Assembly (NCBI GenBank): GCA_015698045.1 | Contig: BLAL01000278.1 | Coordinates: forward strand, 434,001 to 498,000 | Direction: 5' to 3' | DNA: 64,000 bases | Origin: Rhizophagus clarus | Taxonomy: Eukaryota > Glomeromycota > Glomeromycetes > Glomerales > Glomeraceae | Part shown: positions 11,831 to 23,110 of the stretch, piece after piece | Layout: each line of letters opens with the position of its first letter | Position numbering within the stretch: position 1 is the first letter of the stretch | The notes under the pieces: generated by a model | The model's input: only the letters and a program-made list of their open reading frames with translations | Told to the model about the DNA's origin: nothing | Database searches by the model: none | Program-made: the position numbers and the translations under genes

Positions 11831-12326
11831 AATTATTTCACATTCTATAGTATCATGTCGTCTCCAAATGATTTTTATCATATGTCTAGTATTGTTTAGT
11901 CTTGTTAATTTTCCATGAAAGAATTAATCGAAATTATAATAAATGGTTATTATTGGAATAATCAATAATTGATTAGGTATCCTGGTTTTCATGTAAAACG
12001 GAATAACAATGTTCGTTTTCGAAGTTAACAGTTGTTCTTGCCGATAAGGCAACCACTAAATTTCTCTCTGTTACATAGATCGTGATGTTTATTAGAGTTT
12101 TCAAAATTATTATTGATCACCAAAACGCGTGGTATCTAAAAAATCCTTCACAGTAACACGCAAGAAATAAGAGTCTATGCTACTTCTATGCTCGTGTTGC
12201 AAAACAAAAACACAAAAGCACAAATGATCGGCAATCATGTGATACATAACCAATCAAAATTCAATTTCTTTAACCAAATAAATATTTTCGTACAATATCT
12301 AATACTAATATAGTAAATATAATTAT

Positions 12327-13353
12327 TATCTCCGTTTTCAAAATGGTGTATGCAACACCAATTTATTTTATTTTATTTTTATTTTTATTTTTACAGTGTA
12401 TGCAACACCAATCATGCATAAAATTTCGAATATTGATTGTGATTATTTGTCATGTGATCAAAAACAAAAAAATTATCCAATCAAATATTTGATTGGTCAT
12501 GTGATAATAGGAGAAAAAAGTCGCGAACGCGAAAATTTAATTTTATCTATGGTTTATAATTTTTGAAACTTTCTTTACATAATTACGAATCAAATGAATA
12601 CAACTTTCAGTTTCACAATACAAAAATTTAAGTTTTCATAGAAATTTCTGAAAAATAAAGAGATAGTGAATACAGTAGTAAACTTTTTTTTAAAATGATC
12701 ATTTAAACTTGATAAAACTATAATCCAAATAACACCATACCATTTATTTAATTTGGTTTTTAATGTGTTTTGAACGCAAAGTATCTATTGTTATAAAATT
12801 ATAAAAAAAAGATGTATAATTAATTAGCTTGTTTAAATTTAATAAAATCTATATTTTATGTATTCCAATATTTTCGAAAAAACTTTATATATCCTTTAAA
12901 AACATTTTAATTAACCCAAAACATTAAATCAATTGTATTGTATAATACAATAAAATTTATAATCAAAAAATTTGAAAGTATATTAGCGGTGTTAATAGAA
13001 TTGATTTTAATTGTTATAATAGAGAGAAAATAATGTCTACAAGTAGGAAGAAAAGTGAGAGCCTTTAAAATTTGAAGAAAAATGCCAGAATCACTAGTTA
13101 TTTACAGTAATCTCAATAATCGCTAATAATCTCAAACTTTAGACGAAAAAATCTCAAAATTGTATATAATAAACTGGCTTATAACTTAAGAATAAGTTAT
13201 AAACGGACATACCAATTAAAATATTACTGAAGAATCTTGAGTAATCATAAAAGAAGGACGTGTTGAATTTAAGAGTTTAAAATGTTCGACAAAAATCGAA
13301 AATTTTTTTTTTTTTGATGATCGGCATTGCATACACCATTTTGAAAACGGCGA
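12327..13353. mobile_element. about 1-kb TIR element
   Basis: Left end 12327-12360 reads ttatctccgttttcaaaatg followed by gtgtatgcaacacca; the reverse complement of 13321-13353 reads tcgccgttttcaaaatggtg followed by tatgcaatgccga. The ends match over about 29 bp with few differences. The interior has no coding capacity, so it is non-autonomous. The word gtgtatgcaacaccaat is repeated 49 bp inside the left end (12396-12412) after an (attttt)n stretch. The same TIR occurs at 15656-15820 and as a lone end at 45830-45860. Confidence 0.65.
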
Positions 13354-13792
13354 AAAACATTTTTTATTAAAAAAAACATAAATAATAATATAAATAATTC
13401 ATGATTGATACTAAAATATTAAAAGTTTTGTTATAACGAACGGACGAATATGTTGTGGCTTAAAAAAAAAAGATGATCGACATTATTAAACCACCAGTAA
13501 CATTGACAAGTAAAAAAATACTTTTGGATAAAAAAGGTAATAATAATATGTGCAACATCATATGAGGTCACTAATCTACACAAGCTAATCAATTTTCCTA
13601 ATATTTATTTAGTACAATAAATAAAACACGGAAAATGCCACGGAAAATGCCTTTAATTTTTCTTATAAATTACCGTTAACGATAACAGGTATCAAGGGTA
13701 TATAATTTTTTCCAAACTTTTTGACTAAAACATTTATATATTGAAATAATCCATCCTTATTCACTTTATAATATATTTCATTTTAATAAAAA
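13354..13792. other. 5' flank of the small Q/N-rich protein gene, copy 1
   Basis: No ORF. AT-rich leader with tttcattttaataaaaaATG immediately before the gene; no extended similarity to the 5' flanks of copies 2 and 3 was seen. Confidence 0.3.
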
Positions 13793-14290
13793 ATGAATCC
13801 AAATGGTCAAACTCCACAAGATTATTCTAATCTGCCAGTGAATAATAATGATGAGCGATATACTTCATTTAACAACGTAGAAATTTCTAATATCTTCAAT
13901 AATACTTCACATCCCGCGACTCAAAACGTTACATATGAATTCTACTTTCCTTCTCTCCTATCAAATGATGCACGCATCTATCACGTTACATATCAATATA
14001 CCGAATTAGGCCCATTAGAAAATGTCCGACGCTTGAATAATAGCATTAATTTACCTCATATTCCTGATCATCAATTTCCACTCCATGATCATATGCATTC
14101 GCTAATTCAACAACAAATTCAACAAGTCCAACAACCTGTTTATCAACAAAACACTGAATATAATATTCAACAACCTACTTCTCAAGTATATTCAAATAAT
14201 AACGCTTATGACACAGCAGCTTCAAATACAGTAAACGGGCCTACTATTTCCGATAATATTCCAGATACGGGATTTCAAAATGCTTCTTAG
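13793..14290 (+). CDS. Q/N-rich small protein, family of three, copy 1
   Basis: Intronless 165-residue protein of a family with three members in this window (also 23954 and 34893). The conserved core, about residues 43-95, contains TQNVTYEFYFPSLL, NDARIYHVTYQYTEL, PLENVRRLNNSINL and a PDHQFPLH block, followed by LIQQQIQQ, a PVYQQN motif and a disordered Asn/Gln/Ser/Thr-rich tail ending in FQNAS. There is no signal peptide or membrane segment. The alternating hydrophobic/polar pattern in the core suggests a small beta-rich domain; the flanks are low-complexity. I do not recognise the family and assign no function. Conservation of the core among three copies with divergent tails supports a translated gene. 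Extra N-terminal residues (MNPNGQTPQDY) distinguish this copy. Confidence 0.7.
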   Translation: MNPNGQTPQDYSNLPVNNNDERYTSFNNVEISNIFNNTSHPATQNVTYEFYFPSLLSNDARIYHVTYQYTELGPLENVRRLNNSINLPHIPDHQFPLHDHMHSLIQQQIQQVQQPVYQQNTEYNIQQPTSQVYSNNNAYDTAASNTVNGPTISDNIPDTGFQNAS

Positions 14291-15424
14291 GATCGGACTC
14301 AAATAATAATTCAAACAGGAATTTTTCTTTTTTGCTCTATTTTTGTTTATTTATTTATTTATTATATTAGTATAATCTGAATAACATTAAGTTAAATAAT
14401 ATATTCTCTAAGGACCAGATTCGATTACAGATGTATTCTTTATTTCCTATCTCTATATTTATTTTTTTTCTATAATTTTTTTATATAAAGCTATAGGATC
14501 CGTGCAAAAATCCCAAAGCTATAATATATTTATTTTATTATACTTTATTATTAGTAACGATGGGACAAAATCACAATCTCATTATCTATCTTTTCTTGAA
14601 TAGAATAAAGATAGATTTTAGAATTACAAATTTATATTATCATCTTGAAATACATTATTTATATCGAGAAATACTTAAAATAAAATATAAATAATTAAAA
14701 ATATATATGGTATAAACAAATATATGAAAAAATGTAGCTATGTTTATGTAATTAACTGGTCAGTATAACCTTGCTAAAAATTTGAAGTGACGATAAAACT
14801 TGACCTAAATTTATATTATACATGAATTAGGTAATAGTTATTTTACGTTTCACGAGCAGCTACTCCATGGGATAACTACAATTTATTTTATTTATCGATT
14901 TCTTGAAGTAAAAAAAATTTTTTTTCATAATAAACAATAAAAATTAATTTGTCTTCTCAAAATAAATAGACACAATCGATAACTTAAAATAATTGTCATT
15001 TATTATGAATTTATCATCTTAATAGTATGTATATACGCCAAGCTTAACTTGAAATAAATAACATATTAAAGGTATTCAGCAACAAACTATAACATGAAAA
15101 GAGGAAAGAAATTTATTAATCGACCTATGATCATAATACGCGATGATATGTCGAACGATTTAAAGGTCGCTTATTGATCAAAAATGAAGAAGTGTGTTTA
15201 GAGTTAGATAATTTACCAATGCACAAATGATAAGTAACAGGTTGTTAGCTTAGTTTTTGTTATTATCATAATTTATAACACATGAAAAAAATTTTTTCGA
15301 TGTATATTTTGCCAAAAATGATCATAGAAATACTGCAAATGTATTTTATCAAATTTTTTGTAATAAATTGTTGATTAAAAACACTTTGCATAAAATACTT
15401 TAAATAGAACTCCGAATGTGTAAG
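14291..15424. other. intergenic, no gene recognised
   Basis: 3' flank of the previous gene, then AT-rich DNA without supported ORFs or clear repeats. Confidence 0.35.
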
Positions 15425-15520
15425 AGTCAACTCGGGTTACCTGTCGGGTTGTCAGGTTGGGTTATCAAATTCATGACTCAATATCGGGTCAGGTAACAGT
15501 TCGATTGGCCCGTATGACCC
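15425..15520. repeat. GGGT/GGTTA low-complexity repeat
   Basis: Recurrent cgggtta, gtcaggttgggtt and cgggtcaggtaac words, with two gac(t/c)ca complements, in about 95 bp. Confidence 0.45.
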
Positions 15521-15655
15521 AAAATTTTCTTATATTTAATAAAAAATGTTCCAGTATTTTTTTTTTTTTTTTTGCAAAATTTATGAAAAATACCAAGCAA
15601 TATCTTGCTGATCTGATATACCGATCTCCGAATAGTAGATAATCTTTTTTTTAAT

Positions 15656-15820
15656 TTATCGCCATTTTCAAAATGGTGTAGGCTATTTATTCATGTACCA
15701 ATATTCGTTCGGTTTTCATCCATTTTTTGTTCGTATTTCATCCGGGTTTCGTCCGGTTTTCAGTTTTCTTTTTTTTTTATTCAGATATAACTGCATACAT
15801 CATTTTGAAAACGGCGATAA
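15656..15820. mobile_element. 165-bp MITE, same TIR family as 12327-13353
   Basis: Left end ttatcgccattttcaaaatg followed by gtgtag; the reverse complement of the right end is ttatcgccgttttcaaaatg followed by atgtatgcag. The interior has repeated ttcgtccggtttt/ttcatccgggttt words. No coding capacity. Shares its 26-28-bp terminus with the 1-kb element at 12327. Confidence 0.68.
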
Positions 15821-16019
15821 ACGAAATATATACTGTATATATATATATATATTTTTTTGTTTTTTCGAATAAATTGGAAAAAAAAAAAAAAATAATTATT
15901 CTTATTCTTAGTTTTTTTTTAAACCAAAAATTATTGATAATAATTGAAGTATCGGTGAATAATATTTATAATAAAGCTTATAAACTTTAAATTAATTAGT
16001 TTGAAAGGTCTGTTATAGA

Positions 16020-17195
16020 AATAACTCCTTTTCTGAAAAAGAAAAATCTTCCCATGGAAATCAACTTAGGCCAGAATGTTTTTTATAATAGAATAACCAC
16101 TGGAAACTTCCTTTTTAATATTTTTATATGCTAACTTGGTTCCGGCAACTTCTTTAGACGCAGCGGTATAACAGAAATTTTTAAAAATATTTTATGGAAT
16201 CACGTAGGCAGTGAACCTATACGACTTCTTTTTTTTTTTGTAAGTTGCAGTAGTATAACATTTTATGAAGTGCTGTAAAGCTCCTTTTTTCTTGTAGATT
16301 CCGGACCCTTGGTCACCGTTTCGGTCCGATAAATTAGAAAAAATTTTCTTTTAAAAAGGCGTGTTCACTTATAAGAAATGCACTAACATTTATCTTTATA
16401 GAGGACTTTCAGATAGCTAGTTTCTTTAAGAGAGGGTTCACTATATGAGAAACGTACTAACATTTATTTTTTATTTTTGTAGATTCTAGCTTCATCGGAG
16501 GTAACTTTTGGATGATAAATAATTTTTTATTAAAGGTTTCGTTATTACCTCTAAGAATCGTATTAAACGTTTCTTTATTTTTTATATGTTCCAGTTTTCA
16601 ATTTTTGAGTGATGAAGTAATAAGTTTCAGTATTTTCGAAACATGAAGTAATAAGTTTCAATATTTTTGAAACTTTTGTTACTTCTTTAGGAAATATTTT
16701 CTAATGGATTCTTCTTTTTTGTAGGTCTGGTCTTCAACTTTCACGAATGTAAAGGTTTATACATTTCAGAGTTATATATGAACCTTGTATTTTTTAAGAG
16801 AAACAAATAACGCTCCTTTCAAGGTATTAGCTTAGGATAATCAATATGATTTTGAAATCATATTTTTTTAAAAAAGAAATGTTTGCTGTTGCTAATGTTA
16901 CTTTCATTTTCATCTGCAGGTATTACTTCAAATAATTTAATCAATTATGATATGTATCAAAGATATACTGTATTTCCGCAATTTTTAAGAGAAACATTTA
17001 CTAGCATTTCTCTCTTCTTTTTGCAAGCTTTAATATTGGACAATTAAATTCTTGGATTGTTTTTTTTTACAAATTCAGCCTATGATGAAATTACACTTCA
17101 AAAACTTGTCTTGAGAAACATCTGTTTTATTTTTTTATTTTTTCTTTCTGTTGTAATTCGTAATGCAAAAATACAAATACCTATCCATAAAATTT
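16020..17195. repeat. left arm of a long inverted repeat, with serial 3'-splice-like units
   Basis: Sequence from about 16490 to 17195 reappears inverted at about 22225-22860; blocks such as tttcgttattacctct, ttttcaatttttgagtga, caattatg(a/g)tatgtatcaaag and cttgtcttgagaaacatctg match closely. Within the arm, units of about 75-130 bp repeatedly present a branch-point-like word, a pyrimidine tract and AG: e.g. gtactaacatt..tttttgtag (about 16458-16480) and cactaacatttatctttatag (about 16382-16400). No convincing ORF. Confidence 0.6.
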
Positions 17196-17473
17196 ATTTA
17201 ATCACATTAAATTAATAAGATGAGAAAATAATAAACTTCATATAAACATTTGGCTTCAAATATTGGAGAATTATATATCGGGTTATATTAGGATAACCAA
17301 TATTCGTCTAAAATTTACCTCAGAATTTTGAACCGGTTGTATTTTTTAAAACCGAATTTAAAACGGCTGCAACCGATTTGACCCTTTTCAAATCGGATAG
17401 TTAGTCACAAATGAAGTCACATTCCTAATTTTTAAATAGTTTAAAATAAACAAGAAGAAAAATTTTTTTGTAT
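17196..17473. other. intergenic spacer
   Basis: No ORF. Near 17330-17400 short accgattt/aaccggttg words recur. Confidence 0.25.
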
Positions 17474-17962
17474 TCATTCAATTTGATTTTCAATTAAATA
17501 ATGAACATAATTAAATAATAATTTATCAATGAGTAATTCGTCCGATACGATTAACAATTCAAGGGTATTTTCATTTTCATCGGATTGTCCAGTTAAATCA
17601 AGTTCACCAATCTTTTTAATATGTAAGAAAATATGTTTTTATTATATTATTATGTTTTGTTAATAAATATATAATAATTTATTTAATTCGTTAAGATATT
17701 TTAAAAAAAAAATATGAATAATTATTCTTACTTTAAAATTAAATCAAAAACATTTGGTGTAATGTTCTTTGTAATCCAATTAGATGAACTCCTTTGAAAT
17801 AAGGGTAACGAGCAGTAAAATTACCGAATATGCACGAAATTCTTTTATATTTTCGTTTCCACCAACCTTTATAATAACATTATAATCATCGGCATCATTT
17901 AAGAGGTCCTCCGAAAGATAAATGAAGTCGAAAATGATCGATGATCTCAAATACCATTTTTT
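17474..17962 (-). pseudogene. BTB/POZ-domain protein remnant
   Basis: Minus-strand translation gives DADDYNVIIKVGGNENIKEF followed by RAYSVIL, the strand-helix start of the BTB domain as seen in Rhizophagus BTB/Kelch-type proteins. After a frame break near 17810 it continues in another frame as NWITKNITPNVFDLILK, ends at a GTAAGA donor-like site (about 17736), and resumes after an AT-rich gap of about 130 bp as GELDLTGQSDENENTLELLI followed by a VSDELL motif and a stop at 17474-17476. The order fits one BTB domain with an intron, but the frame break and lack of a clear start ATG make it a pseudogene. BTB proteins normally act as Cul3 adaptors. Confidence 0.62.
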
Positions 17963-18632
17963 TTTGTAGCAGGCGCAGTGCACAGTAATTTTGCGCGTCT
18001 CAATCTAATTAACTAATTTTTAATTTTTTTTTTTGACTCTAGCGATTCTAGCGCAGTAAGTCGCAAAAAATCTGATTGGAAATCTTAATTAAAATTTTAT
18101 TTTTTTATTTCTTAAAATAATCAGATAATACAAATACAAGGATTTATTGTGAAACATAATTGAAATATTTAAGTAATCATTAAATACATCGAAATTAAAA
18201 AAAGACTTACGGTTAATGTGGGTACTTTAAGTTGACGACACATGATCGACAAAATCCATGTAAATTTCGGGAGTACCATCATTATTAAATCATAACAGAA
18301 TTTTTAAATTTTGAGACCTGTCGAAACATTTGTCAGTCATGAATGTTTAATTGTTTTTTAATTAATTTCCCATATTATATTTTATATTTATCAATAAATA
18401 AACTCGTCAATAATGTCAATGATATTATCCGAGTAATCTTGATAATAACAATTGAATCACATCGTGTCTTATCTATAATTAGTAATCTACTGCGTAATTC
18501 AAAATAATCACTATAAATTATCCTCAATTTTTCGGATCATATTTTGATTTTAATTTTTCATCTTTTAATAAAATTTTTAATCTTCTTTTAATAATTTCGA
18601 CATATCTTTCATTTTCTTTTAATAATTTCAAC
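17963..18632. other. intergenic, no gene recognised
   Basis: Around 18000-18060 the words gcgcagtgcac and agcgcagtaagtcgc recur, possibly a diverged repeat. The last 90 bp before 18633 repeat cttttaataa(t/a)tt three times (about 18562, 18590, 18617). Confidence 0.3.
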
Positions 18633-19867
18633 ATGACGAAAAAAGATAAAAGACGCCGAAACAAGAATAAAAATAAAAACAAGAATGAAGAAAAGAAAGG
18701 TAAACACGTTGGATTTTATGTAAAATTTCTAATTATTTACAGTAAATATTTATTTTTCATTTTAGATATACAAAGCGAAATTGTAATAAAATCAGTAAAT
18801 ATTATATCTTCACCTCAACAATCCGAACAGTCAAAACAACCTGCTGTTGAGAAATCTGAAGATGAAATTGCTTCTAACATTTTTTTCGAAAAAAGTTTTA
18901 ATGAAGGTAATAGGCAACGTTAATCTTCAATACCAAAATTTTATATATACTAATCATTGCTTTTGCTTACAGAACTAAAGGAGGTCCTTTTAGAATTAGA
19001 TCAAAATACGAAAAGTAATGACCTATATAAAAAATATGAAGATATACATGTAAAATATAAATCTTTATTAGATTTTTATTTTATATCGGTCAAGGATAAT
19101 AAATAACTGTTGGAAAAAGTTCAAGAACTACAAAAACAAGTGCATGAACTACGAAAAGAAAATGAGGAGCCGAGAAGGATATGAGAGGTTACGAAGAGAA
19201 AATGAGGAGTTATGGAAGAAGAATGAAGATTTATCAAAGAAGATTGTTAATCTTAATCAAAGAGTCCAAGAGTTAGAATGTGAACGAAGAAAACAGGCAG
19301 GATTGCGATACCGTGTCTGGATAAAAGGTTTTATGATGATGCTAGCAATTGAATTTCAAGGAATTGAAAGCTATCCAGATTTAAAAGTCATTCTTATCGC
19401 TGAGAAGTTTGAACACATATCGGCTGATCAGAAAAGTCTCCATAATTTTATATACTAATGACAATAAAGTAACCCATCAGTTATATAATGAACCCATCAA
19501 CTAAGCTTAAATATTAATTGGACCAATTTTCCAAATCAGCCGATATGATAAGCACAACAAAAACGAAAAGTTGGATGAAAAACAAGAAATGAAAATAAAA
19601 AAACTTAGAAATATTTTAAGCAAGTATAATTTGACACCGAGTGAACTTAGAGGCCTTATAAGTCTCAAGCATATTGGAAATACAGTACATTATTTCATAT
19701 AGATAAAAACCAAACAATCGAAACAGCAATACAAGAATTAAACGAATTAGATTTTCCACAGGATTCGGAGAAACACAAATCTCCATTATAAAAAATGTTG
19801 GCCACTTTGAAACAGTTAAAAGGTTCCGAATTAATTCTTTATAATGTTTCGCCCTATGATATTTAGT
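18633..19867 (+). pseudogene. coiled-coil protein pseudogene
   Basis: Three exons can be read: 18633-18699 (Lys/Asn/Arg-rich MTKKDKRRRNK start), 18766-18906 and from 18973, with GT..AG introns of 66 bp. Exon 3 stays in frame to a TAA at 19104-19106. Strongly coding sequence continues beyond it: LLEKVQELQKQVHELRKENEE in the same frame, then, after a frame break near 19170, a heptad-like RENEELWKKNEDLSKK coiled coil and a C-terminal region, and later KLRNILSKYNLTPSELRGLI, DKNQTIETAIQELNEL and LKGSELILYNVSPYDI with further stops and shifts. I do not recognise the family. Multiple lesions indicate decay, although the first 113 codons are an intact frame. Confidence 0.5.
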
Positions 19868-20537
19868 TGAATCGAAAGTATTTGAAGATTAATTTCAAAG
19901 GTTACTTTTCCTTTCTACTTCTCCAAATTGTCTTTGTTCATCTGCAATAACCTTCCATTTGTATAATATCATTATTTCGCATGCTAATTTCTTTTGTTGT
20001 AAAAATTATATCCAATGTATCAAAAGTTTAATGTATAAATAAATATCTTAATAGATTTACTCTTTAGATATTTTCTTTTTATTGAAATCTTTTTTTTTAT
20101 TCTTTAATAAAGTTACTAAAGGTAAATGACATGTAATATGCTGTTTCGTAACTACTAGATATAATTTGGTTGCGAAGTATTTTTTATAAATTCAGATCGT
20201 AACAAATGCAATCAACAATTCTCACCAGATTGTTCGGTCAAATTAAGTCACTAACATAAAATAAAGGTTGTTATTACCTTAAAGTGTAATATTTGTTTTA
20301 GCAATTTTATAATATACGATCATGTCATCACTTTGAACTAATAATATAATGTTTAGCAAAAAAATTTTTTTTTTATTTTAGGATGCATGTAAATACATCA
20401 TACATTCATGGTGGATTAGCAATAACATTGACTGCACCAATGAACCAAATTCAAATGTCGAAAGCATTAATTCAAAGATGTCTTAAACAAATATTTAATA
20501 TGTATAATGTACAGATATCTTCTCTTCTATATATACA
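19868..20537. other. intergenic, no gene recognised
   Basis: AT-rich, no supported ORF. The plus frame at 20383-20709 is the antisense shadow of the CRN-NYN gene. Confidence 0.3.
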
Positions 20538-21739
20538 TCACACTCTTGAAAATACATTTCCGAAATGCACCTCTTTGCAATTTTCAATGATCCAATTTTT
20601 TACTTTGTATAAATCCTGGTTACTTCTAAAATACAAGCGCAGATTGTCATTCTTTCGACTTAACCAACAAAATAAACCAATTTTAACAAACCAATTTACC
20701 ACTTCATGATTATCAAACATATTTCCATTACTGATGTCAATAAATTGCATTTTATTTGTAAGGTCGGGACCATAACCATATGAGAAGAGTTTGTAATAAT
20801 CTTTTAAAAATAGACTTGTACATTCCGATTGTATTACACTCGTAGTCCAAGACCAAATTTCAACCTTCCAATGTTTACCTAATGCTTTTTGACATAGATA
20901 GTGTAGATCCTTATCATCTGATACCAAGACTAATGTGCCAGGACGATACTGAATAAGGATCCTTTTTATTTGAATTACTATTCGTAATTCGTAAATATGC
21001 ACGGTATGCGTTATCACTAACTTTTATTTTAAATTTATCCCTTTCTATTAACCATAGTGAATCACATGATGGAGGACGTGAACCAACAAGATTTGGTATC
21101 TCACCAACTTCACGATTACCCAAAATTATATTAAGCAATCTACCATAATCGATTCTTAATTTTTCAAAAGTGAGACGCCCTTTTTTATCAACTCCAGTAT
21201 CCAAATCTTCAAGATTAGGAATATTTTTTTTCCCCCGAAAATGAATGTTATATACAGTACATCTTTGATTATATGGACATGGCCAGTTAATTCCATATCT
21301 AAAGTTTTAGTATACAAAAAAGAAAGAGAAATAAAGTTAATCTCTAAATACAAATAAGCATTTGATGTTGAAATGGGAGACACTCACTGCTGGTTAGTGG
21401 CAGTTGCACGATGATATGAATGTGGGTATTAGCAGGAAACTTTAGAAATTCATTTCTAATTGAATTTCTTGTTTGCAATAGTTCACCATCGAGTTCCACT
21501 TCAATGTCAATAAATTTAGGAGGTTTGCTGATAAGTATTTTCATCTTTTCATCATTTTCATCTTTGATAGGAATATTAACTTTCCATAATCTGAGATTTT
21601 GTGCAGGAATACTTAAAGATGCATCCTCCTTAATTTTATTCCGAAGATGCCAAATCTTCATATAATTCCACATTTTGACAGAGATATCACAAACAAGTCT
21701 TTTCTTAACATCCTCACCGAGAATGAAACAAACTACCAT
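20538..21739 (-). pseudogene. CRN (Crinkler) N-terminus fused to an NYN ribonuclease-like domain, frameshifted
   Basis: Exon 1 (21739-21388) encodes a CRN ubiquitin-like N-terminal domain: VCDIS near the start, LRLWKVNIP at about residue 52, a LLQTRNSI segment (DELLATR position) and THIHIIVQLP before a GTGAGT donor. CRN domains are best known from secreted effectors but also occur in fungi, and no signal peptide is visible here. Downstream are NYN/limkain-type blocks: LRIDYGRLLNIILGNREVG, VGSRPPSCDSLW, PGTLVLVSDDKDLHYL and KHWKVEIWSW, then a C-terminal region ending in FGNVFSRV. NYN domains are PIN-like metal-dependent RNases. The reading frame must shift twice, near the A-run at about 21225-21235 and near 20990-21010, so this copy is probably inactive. 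In the NYN motif the usual (S/A)GDGD is SDDKD. Confidence 0.68.
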
Positions 21740-22224
21740 GGCGTAGATATAAAAGATATAGAAATTTTTTTAGTCTATAGAAATTTTTTCGTCTATTGAC
21801 AGGTGTTAAAGACTATAATATGTAAATGGTTTTGACGAACAGTGAGTCATCGATTCAAACTAAGATCAAACCATACTATAATACCCGGTTAATTGTGCAA
21901 GATAATTTACATTTGTCACATTATGACAAATTTAATGGTGATAAATCATCTTAGAAACAGATGATAGGAGTCATTTTTGTGTTTTTTATGATCATGCAAC
22001 ATTACACGAGTTAATAATATTAAATCAGGCCTTTGTATTACTGTGACACATGGCTGCTTTTGATGGATGATAGCTGACTTATCAGGTATATTTATCGGAC
22101 ATGACGTGATTAATAACACGTTTATTGGATATGTTGACCTTTGATTATTTTATAATAAAGTGATCAAAATATGTGTATCACTATTATAAAGTGAACAGAA
22201 CATATACAATAATATTTTTTATTG
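21740..22224. other. 5' flank of the CRN-NYN gene
   Basis: A short direct duplication, agaaatttttt(t/c)(a/g)gtctat, occurs at about 21756 and 21779. Otherwise featureless AT-rich DNA. Confidence 0.3.
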
Positions 22225-23110
22225 AGGAGTATTTGTATTTTTGCAAAAAATAAAAAAAAAATAAAATTTTAATGCTACAGATGTTTCTCAAGACAAGTTT
22301 TGAAGTGTAATTCTGAATTTGTAGAAAAAAAAAATCCAAGAATTTAATTATCCGATATTAAAGCCTGAAAAGAAAAGAGAAATGCTAATAAATATTCCTC
22401 TTAAAAATCGCGGAAATACAGTATAACTTTGATACATACCATAATTGATTAAATTATTTGAAGCAAATGAAAATGAAAGAAACGTTAGCAATAACAAACA
22501 TTTCTTTTAAAAACATATGATTTCTTAATCATGACAATTATTCTAAGCTAATACATATAAAAAGAGATGAAAGGAGTGATTATTAGTTTCTCTTAAAAAA
22601 GTTTCAACATATACTCTAAAATGTACAAAACTTTACATTCGTTATCCAGAAAGTTGGAGACCTAGAAATCTTTAGAAAATATTTCCTAAAAGAAGAAACA
22701 AAAGTTTCGAAGTACTACTGAATCACTCAAAAATTGAAAATCGGAACCTGTAAAAAATAAAAAGAAACGGTTAATACGCTTCTTTATAGAGGTAATAACG
22801 AAACCTTTCCTAAGGAAATTTACTACCGTTCAAAATTCCTCTCAGAGAAGCTGTTACCTACATGAAATGAAAAAAAAGAGAAATGTTTAGTACATTTTTT
22901 AGGGGTAAAAAAAAAAAAAAATAGTTTCGTAACAAACCATTATGAAATCTAGTAAAAGCTAGATCCCACAAAAATAAGAAATATTGTTTCTAATAAGGAA
23001 AAAAAAACAAACAAAAGTTTCATATTACGAAACTTAACTCCAAATTCGGCACCTCAAGCCTGCAAAATAAAGATAAAGGACGTTAAAATAACGGTTCTTA
23101 AAAAAAATAA
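22225..23110. repeat. right arm of the long inverted repeat
   Basis: Reverse complement of this stretch parallels 16490-17195, from tgcaaaaatacaaatac at the inner edge to the tttcgttattacctct/ggtaac block, with looser similarity further out. On the minus strand it again shows serial pyrimidine-tract-AG units, for example ccgtttctttttatttttta followed by cag (about 22750-22775) and a tttctcttttcttttcag run (about 22365-22385). Confidence 0.58.

Noticed and set aside
20383..20709. Plus-strand frame of 108 codons
   Set aside because: Antisense to the NYN domain, whose protein motifs are clearly on the minus strand.
21420..21665. Plus-strand frame of 81 codons
   Set aside because: Antisense shadow of the CRN exon.
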